NCBI RefSeq assembly: GCF_910592395.1
Contig: NC_088321.1
Span: forward strand, 11,968,001-12,032,000
Length of the DNA: 64,000 bases
Source: Lineus longissimus
Lineage: Eukaryota; Nemertea; Pilidiophora; Heteronemertea; Lineidae
Direction of reading: 5' to 3'
Shown here: positions 57,489-64,000 of the stretch, piece after piece
How positions within the stretch are numbered: the stretch's first letter is position 1
Layout of the letters: each line of letters begins with the position of its first letter
The notes under the pieces: generated by a model
Seen by the model: the letters and a program-made list of their open reading frames with translations, nothing else
Database searches by the model: none
Told to the model about the DNA's origin: nothing
Translations under genes and position numbers: made by a program

Positions 57489-57852
57489 CTTTACTGTAGG
57501 GCGAAAAGCACAGTCTGTCTGTGCAGCACAGTGCTATGATAGACATGAAGATTGCACACAATGCGTAGATTTATCCCCATGACTGACCCCTAATGACCTA
57601 AATGTCCTCAAAGTCAGCACTCGGCCCATTGAAATTGAAATTGACATGCTGTGGTTTATGTGGTTTGGACGTCTCTCCACACTTTAGTTAACAACTACTT
57701 TTCCTACCTGGCAACTAGTTAGCTGGGTCCCTAGTGTCGTTTCGTGAAAAGAAATTTAGAAGTCAACTAACAAGATGGCAACTAGTGATTTAGAAGCCAA
57801 CTAACCCCTAGTATGCAGCTAATTTAGCAGCCTTTCATGAGATTGGGCCCTG

Positions 57853-57965
57853 AACATCTTGAACAAAACTTTAGGAGGCCTTCACCGAACGCTCAGCGCC
57901 ATCTACATACACATGATGCTACCACCTACTCAACATGTATGGCAAGCCGTGTGTCCAATAATTTA
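57853..57965 (+). other. Array sequence resuming after Harbinger, with CTCF-like site e
   Basis: Site e core on the minus strand at 57896-57904; leads into the palindrome field. Confidence 0.5.
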
Positions 57966-58664
57966 GAAAATCTGGTTTTCATCTTTCAAAACTTAGTTTT
58001 ATGGACGAAAACCAAGTTTTGTTCAATGAAAAAAAGGTTTTCTTTCAAGAAAACTAAGTTTTAAAAACAATTTATTCTTTTTTGAAAAAGTATAAGTTTT
58101 ATGAAAACCAAGTTTAAAAAAAGATAAAAACTATCTTTTCTTCCATATAACCTAGTTTTGTATGTTATTCTTCAATAAAAACCTAGTTTCATGAAAAATA
58201 AACCCATGGTTTTCTTCCATGAAACTAAGTTTGAAAGAAGAAAAACAGGTTTTACTGAAACCTAGTTTTTTTACCTCGTCTCCAACCCAACCTCTCCACA
58301 TCAGACGAACCATGCGTGTCATGCTATGGAGATGAAGTAAAAAGACTAGTTTTTCTAGCATATGGATTAGAAACTAGGTTTTATAATAAATAACGTAGTC
58401 TTTTTCAATAGAAACTAGGTTTTGATGAAGACATGTATATGACCTGGTTTTATTCCACAAAACCAAGTAATCTTCTTCGAAACTAGGTTTGTATTGAAGA
58501 AGCATAGGTTTAATTTTGGTTTTTGACCAAGAAAACGTGGTTTATATAATAAACCTAATTGCTTCTCCAATAAACCCCTAATTTCACTGAATAAAAGGTT
58601 TTCTTCCATGAAACTAAAATTGGAAAGAAGAAAACCAGGTCTTCTTCAATATAACTAGGTTTCC
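57966..58664. repeat. Near-palindrome field, copy 5
   Basis: Closest to the copy at 18090-18784. Confidence 0.65.
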
Positions 58665-59076
58665 TAATGACAAGTTTTGGTCGTGTTTATGCGCAAGTGA
58701 CTGCACTATTCATCGAATGTGATGATATATAAGATCGGCTATTATTGATCAATTCCGTATTTGGTGCGCCATTTTGCCTTGAAAGTTCGGAAATGTTCGA
58801 GAACATTAGGACATTACTAAAGATGATACAAATGGTGCCACTTATTGATGACGGTCGAAGGCAGTACTAACGGAACTTTGTGAAACGGACATTGCATTGA
58901 ATGATTTTCAGAAAACGTGGGAGAATATTTGCAGTAAAAAAGGAGGTGTAAATCGCGTCCAAGATTTATCGCTGTTCATGTGAGCGGTAACAAATCAGAT
59001 CACGGTTCTGATAGAAGTACTCCTTGTCTAGTTTGGTATACTCTATCGTTTCACTGATCTAAAACTGGTTCATTAT

Positions 59077-59259
59077 ATGGACAAGGAAATCAAGGCAGAG
59101 GCCAGTCCAGCACGAGGCGTCATTACCACAGGACAATTTGCTGTCAACAACCTCTTGTCTGTCGAAATTGAAAATGTTGATTGGCATCAAACGCCCTTTT
59201 CTCATGATATCCGGCGTAAAATCGACTATGCAGAGCCGGTCTTAGATCAGCGAAACTAG
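59077..59259 (+). pseudogene. 60-aa open frame MDKEIKAE..., before A6
   Basis: Differs from 19199-19381 by one residue (EIENVDW for EIEHVDW). See that entry. Confidence 0.25.
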
Positions 59260-59596
59260 AGTCTATGCATGTATTGTTAATTCTGTACACGATTCTTGTA
59301 GAATTCAATTATCAGGTAAGAAAAAAAGATCTCAGAAAGAATCTTTGAAGAATATTGTAAAGAATGTACATGCAAATGTACCAACTGAATAAGACCTTTA
59401 AGAAACAGGATTCTCGATCAGGGATGGCGTTCAGAGGAGACGATGGTAATAGTGCGAGCTTGTACTATTAGATGTGTACAACATTAAACTGGGCATGTAT
59501 GCGTACAGATGGTACACATGCATGCACGGTACAAATCATATACAAGTAAAAATGGCTCGCGAACTTTGTTCACGTAACCTCTTTATTTTCCTCAAG

Positions 59597-60532
59597 AAGT
59601 TTACATCATTCTCTTATCACCTTAGTCACAAACTTGCAATAAGTTCTGCTGTGCATTTTCAAAACTTTTATTATCATAAGCAAAGTGACTTGATTGTCTT
59701 AACCGATTTCTCAGGAAATGAAACTTCAATAAGAACACTAAAGCTATATCCGGACTCTGGCAAGCTTGGATGGGCACAGGCAAGCTACGAAGGCATAATT
59801 AAAATTGTCGGTCAATATAAACAGTTCCTCATTGCTACTCCAATGACCCGCCTCTACGAAAAGTTCATCATCGTTGGATTTGACGGCCGGTTGCGAGGAA
59901 GGCTAAAGTTCCAACACCTGAATAAAATCCAATTTAGCCTATCCAAGTACATGGACGTTTCATTTCTTCTTTTGAGTGATGCAGATTTGGGCGTTATCAC
60001 ACTTTTCTCTTTGGAAGGCTACCTTACGAAGTATTGTCACAACCGCATATCCAACATGCCCAATGGCTCATTAACCCTAATTCTTACATGCAGAAACAAT
60101 CTTGTGTTATCCGTGAAATATTCTGCGTACACAAATTCTGGATTATTCGCATTTTGTTCAGAAATTATCAGTAAAGGATCTTTTGTCAGTTGTTTTAATG
60201 CAAAGTCAAAACGCCCTAGCCATGCTATATTTTCTGTGCAAAAAACAATTAAAACCACATTCTTCTTCATTAGCGATGTCTACCATCGACTATTGATAGG
60301 AACTACTGATAAGGAGGTCATGTTTATGAGTTGGCCGAAGGGAAATGGAGTTTCTTACCATCAATTAAAACAAGACGACGTCTTCAAATTCAGTGGGCGT
60401 AGTCAGTTCGTTTTGTTAAATAATAGTGATCTTGTTCAGTTTTTAACGGATGGTGGTGCACAAGGAAGGAGAATTCTGACAATGTTGAATTTGTACTCCC
60501 CGAGAGCAGGATGTGAAACGATCAAAGTGTGA
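59597..60532 (+). CDS. Exon A, copy 6 (mosaic)
   Basis: Fully open 311 residues, and open upstream to ATG 59552. The 5' half matches copy 3 (GWAQASY, GFDGRL). The 3' half and following spacer match copy 5 (NNSDLVQF, GVSYHQL, CTCAGTAGATCTGAATAC), which suggests gene conversion or unequal crossing-over within the exon. Partner B5. Confidence 0.6.
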   Translation, partial: KFTSFSYHLSHKLAISSAVHFQNFYYHKQSDLIVLTDFSGNETSIRTLKLYPDSGKLGWAQASYEGIIKIVGQYKQFLIATPMTRLYEKFIIVGFDGRLRGRLKFQHLNKIQFSLSKYMDVSFLLLSDADLGVITLFSLEGYLTKYCHNRISNMPNGSLTLILTCRNNLVLSVKYSAYTNSGLFAFCSEIISKGSFVSCFNAKSKRPSHAIFSVQKTIKTTFFFISDVYHRLLIGTTDKEVMFMSWPKGNGVSYHQLKQDDVFKFSGRSQFVLLNNSDLVQFLTDGGAQGRRILTMLNLYSPRAGCETIKV

Positions 60533-61962
60533 CTCAGTAGATCTGAATACGGTTCTCATCATTTCCTTCGAAGTTTCTTCAGTAACTAAAAATATCTTTA
60601 TTCTGCCATGGAGCATAATCCACTATTGCCGTTAGGTGGCGCATACAAATGATATATGTACCATATGTAACAGAATAGGTAATCATTTCAAGTTATTTTA
60701 AATAGGGACTTTACGAGCTCGGGGTCAGTTAACATGGTAAAGGGCAATGGGTTGTCTTTGATCCTGCAAACTCTTTTCAAGCAAACAAAAAGTTTACACT
60801 CAATATGTAAAATGGGTCTTCTTTAAGGCGGACGGCTGCTGCTGATTTCTTCAAACTGAACGAAGAAAAACAGGTAAATGGCAATGTTAACGCAGGTCGA
60901 ATGACGAGATTATATTTAGATTCTTCAGAAACATTTGGTTACGATATTAACTGTGGCTAAAGGTATCGGTTTGCTTGAGAAAAATACGTGCTTACCTGGA
61001 GAGAAAATGACTATACAAAAGAAATATTTAAAAATATTTGTTAACTTTGAGGGGCCGAAAGGTCCGCATTTATTTATTTTTGTCCGATTGTACTCCTCCA
61101 ACACTGTAATGGTGAGAAAGGTTTCTGCTCTGATGCCCGATATACACATCCCCATTTCAACGTACGGAAAATTTTGTAGGAAAAAAAACACGTTTAGGTC
61201 TTCCTATTTTCCCGTACAATAAAATGCTATACAATTTAATCTCACTGTGTCTGATGGGGTTGCGGGTTGACGTACGTTTGACCGTTTATTGACTGGATAC
61301 ATGGGAGTAAGAGCCTACAGGCGCCTTTTAATGGTCGTCTTAGGATCCATTGTTTGGCCCGTTTCAGCGGTTTTCTTCTCTGTTTCCGACGGCGGGAGGA
61401 GCGTGAGACTCCCATCGCCAGATCATGACGGCTGCACACGATGCCGAGACAACTTTTAGTTTGGACAGTACCGGAGGTATTTTCAAAATGGATGGGAATA
61501 TAGGGCCCTTACTGGTCTATAGTGCGGGATATGATCTATGCAGAATGTTACGTAGGCCAAGAGTCTCCAACCCAAATGTTCTTGAACAATATTAACCCGG
61601 TTTGTTATCTAGTACACTAGTGGGTTAATCCTACCAAAACTTGCAACCCCGCCAGACACGATCAATTTCTCAATCGTACTTAATCCTTCCTACAAAACAA
61701 TGTACTCGTCGACGTCGGGTTAAGTTGGAGAGAAAATTGTAAACAAATATTTCATACTGAGGAATATGTTATCGTGTATAGCGGCCATAACACTGTATTG
61801 GGATGGCCTTGTTTCCATTGTGTTGCAAAGGTAAAACAATACCTTTAATTACCCACCGCGTTATTCAGTGCCGAATTCGTAGGTTAACACTTCAATGAAG
61901 AATCTACTCATAAATTATTTACACGATTCTTGTATGATTCTAAGTTAAGACAAGAACAAAGC

Positions 61963-62109
61963 AAAGTGGTGGAGAGAGACCCAACACGATTTACGAGATG
62001 GGTGAAGGAAGCGATTCGGATTCGTAAAATCACCAACATGAATCGAGACGCAAAGTGGCGTGTGGGATCAAAGTCTGGCCGCTCCGACATCCAGCAGTCA
62101 GATGTCTAA
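61963..62109 (+). pseudogene. Penelope-like relic, unit 6 (best preserved)
   Basis: The 48-residue frame is open to its TAA. It shows RDPTRFTRWVKEAIRIRK and then NMNRD, the clearest family signature in the window. Confidence 0.5.
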
Positions 62110-63305
62110 CTTATGAAGAAGAATGGTGCAACCATTTGAAAGGTCAAGGTGATGATGAACAATGATTGTGTAAAAATTGTTGATGACCCAAAGGATTCCT
62201 CCAGGCATGTCAAAAATGTTGTATGGTTTATTAGACACCATGTGGGATGGCGGAGAGAACCAGGATGCGCATGTCGTGTTGGAGTGTTATCCGAGCTCGG
62301 TCGAGTGCATATTAATCACGCGAATCATGATTTGATGATAGTATACCTTTGTTATTGTAGTTTTGTTTGATAAGAATTCACTGCAAACATATTTGTTATA
62401 CAATATGCATATGATTTGAAGAAAAACATACATGTACTTGCAGACTGAGTATGCACTGTAATATATGTACGAGTTGATCTCGCTTGCTGACCAACTTTGA
62501 TATGATTCATTAAAAAACAACATACTACGCGGCTTTCAACCTACATTAACATTGATTTTCATCAATCAATACTGACGGTTTACCTAATCGGTTAGGAGAC
62601 AGGGGAAGTGCTCGTTAGGTTGCGACCATATAGACACGATAGACACAATCCCGTGCAGAACTATTGTTTACGACATCGGACTGATGGCTGGCAGTACCGT
62701 ACGCCGAACATTATATAAGTGATATGAAAAGCACTTGAGATTATCGTGTGCGGAAGTGCTTTTTGAAGAACCAGTGGCATAATAAAGGGCTGCCGCATCC
62801 TAGTTTCCTTTGCGCTCTAAAGAACTATTTCCAGATATTAATGTGCACAAGAAATGGAAAATTCGACATATTACTGAATTATCCCTTATTTCCGTGCAGC
62901 GATCATATCTATTGACAACGCGCTGCCTTAGCTGGGGAATATGAAGGCGTCATATCGTCAAAGCTCGATTACCCCGATACCAAGACGACACTGAAAATTA
63001 CGTTATATCAGAGTCGTTGCACTATCAGTGAAAAGTCCAGTAAGGTTTTTGTGGCCCGATGTGTCTTCGAGGACTATGAACCCACACACCGGTCGGCAGA
63101 CGGGGCGGAATAAAATTTCCACATCCGGCTCGCATAGGCTTGAGTAAGTAACTAAGGTAACCGAACAGTAAGCAAGTACACCTACCCATGCGCAACCCTA
63201 ACCGGATTTGGATAATTTTGAAATGGAAGACTCCATGGCGACGTAAAGCAAATATCAAATCGTCTTTAAAGTATATTTTTGGCGGTATCTTATTGGTTGC
63301 TCGCG

Positions 63306-63341
63306 AGGGGGTGGTGGGGTGGTGGTGGGGGGGGGGGGGGG
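63306..63341 (+). repeat. Expanded G-rich tract, unit 6
   Basis: GGTGGTGGGG-type repeats followed by a long G run, matching 46068-46099. G-quadruplex potential. Confidence 0.65.
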
Positions 63342-64000
63342 CAGACACATGCAGAGCTCGTAATGTATGTTTGATAACAACCACGATTAGTAACCGTGTA
63401 AATATGGAAACGATGTTGATTTTAATGAGAATGAATACCTACTGATTATGATATGGCTTATTACAAGAGACATACCGTGTTGATTATTGAGAATTTAAAC
63501 AACTAATTGGCAGCATCATGTGCATTGGGCAAGCTATGTTTGGTCTGTTCCTTATGTCTAGTCTAGTCTATATGATTGGGATCAGCGTGGACTTGAATGA
63601 CCTCGTCGATTGGTTATCGCGTGATGTCGTATTCCCGGTGGGTAAAGGTATCTGTTGGCCTACGAAAAATACGTGCTTACCTGGAGACAGACAAAAGATT
63701 AGTTCATTTTGAGGGGCGTATATAAGGCCCGCATTCATTATTTTTAGCCTTGTTTCTATTGTGTTGCCTTCATCCACCGTGATATTGGTCACAAATTTGA
63801 CTCATTCCACGATCTATCCTCGGGATGAACTGATGTTGTTTTGCGTGTTTTTTTCCGATAGGACAAATATTTACAACTCCAAAAAAGCCGGCTATTTCAG
63901 TTTTATATTTTACAGTTCGATCGTGACAGTGCACTTGCATACAGTGTATATGATTTAACAAACAATTGTATGTGTGAAAATCGACGCCACACAAATACAT

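Larger units (their letters stand above)
55188..57849. mobile_element. PIF/Harbinger (ISL2EU/Harbinger-type) DNA transposon, 2662 bp
   Basis: The terminal inverted repeats are GGCCCAATCTCATGAAA, perfect over 17 bp and imperfect to about 27 bp. The 3-bp target duplication CTG (55185-55187 and 57850-57852) restores the AATTCTGAACATC seen in other units. It carries the two expected genes, a DDE transposase (+) and a Myb/SANT-like protein (-), in convergent orientation. Subterminal CTAGTTG/AACTAG motifs cluster at both ends and are candidate transposase or Myb binding sites. It appears complete and recent. Confidence 0.9.
60533..64000 (+). other. Spacer after A6, unit 6, running off the window
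   Basis: CTCF-like site a is at 60634-60642. Segment D (60754-60960) has an in-frame TAA as in unit 5. The Penelope relic (61963-62109) is fully open here. The largest G-rich tract (about 63306-63341) contains GGTGG repeats and a run of 14 or more G. Exon B6 would lie beyond the window end. Confidence 0.6.

Noticed and set aside
1-64000. tRNA, rRNA or other structural RNA genes
   Set aside because: None seen on inspection; no A/B-box-plus-cloverleaf or rRNA signature was recognised, although a covariance-model scan was not possible.

Overview
This is animal nuclear DNA. The evidence is spliced genes with GT-AG introns, AATAAA poly(A) signals, AT-rich spacers, LINE retrotransposons, a PIF/Harbinger DNA transposon, a Penelope-type relic and MITE-like insertions. 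A marine invertebrate fits the transposon types best, but I cannot name the phylum.

Almost the whole window is one tandem array. A unit of about 9.5-10 kb recurs six times, with strong nucleotide identity over its full length. Each unit carries, in order: (A) a 936-nt exon encoding 311 residues of an unrecognised, possibly beta-propeller-like protein; a spacer of about 5 kb holding transposon relics; (B) a 306-nt first exon with a hydrophobic leader and a PAN/apple-like cysteine pattern; (C) a 261-nt cysteine-rich exon ending in a stop, followed by AATAAA; and a 0.7-kb field of near-palindromic AAACYTAGTTT-like motifs before the next A. A exons end at 1359, 11148, 20654, 30609, 40108 and 60532. 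B exons start at 6581, 16095, 25058, 35554 and 53320.

The main inference is that A is not a stand-alone gene but an alternative last exon of B. The B donor (CATTCG|GTAAGG), the C acceptor and a strong acceptor before A are all phase 0. All six A exons are open from that acceptor to the stop with no indel. Three of the six copies have a stop or frameshift in the 45 nt just upstream, where a stand-alone gene would have its N-terminus. The family may therefore make two secreted products from one leader: B+C (about 188 aa) and B+A (about 413 aa).

The units are a mosaic. A1 resembles A4, A2 resembles A5 and the 5' part of A6 resembles A3, while B types alternate (1, 3, 5 versus 2, 4). This points to higher-order duplication plus gene conversion. 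Unit-specific insertions are: a 162-bp MITE-like element (unit 1); a 480-bp intron insertion and a 5'-truncated LINE (unit 3); and in unit 5 a 3.2-kb unknown insertion, a near-complete 5-kb LINE with a 75-bp target duplication, and a 2.66-kb apparently intact Harbinger element. A CTCF-like core (AGRTGGCGC) recurs 21 times at fixed places in the units.
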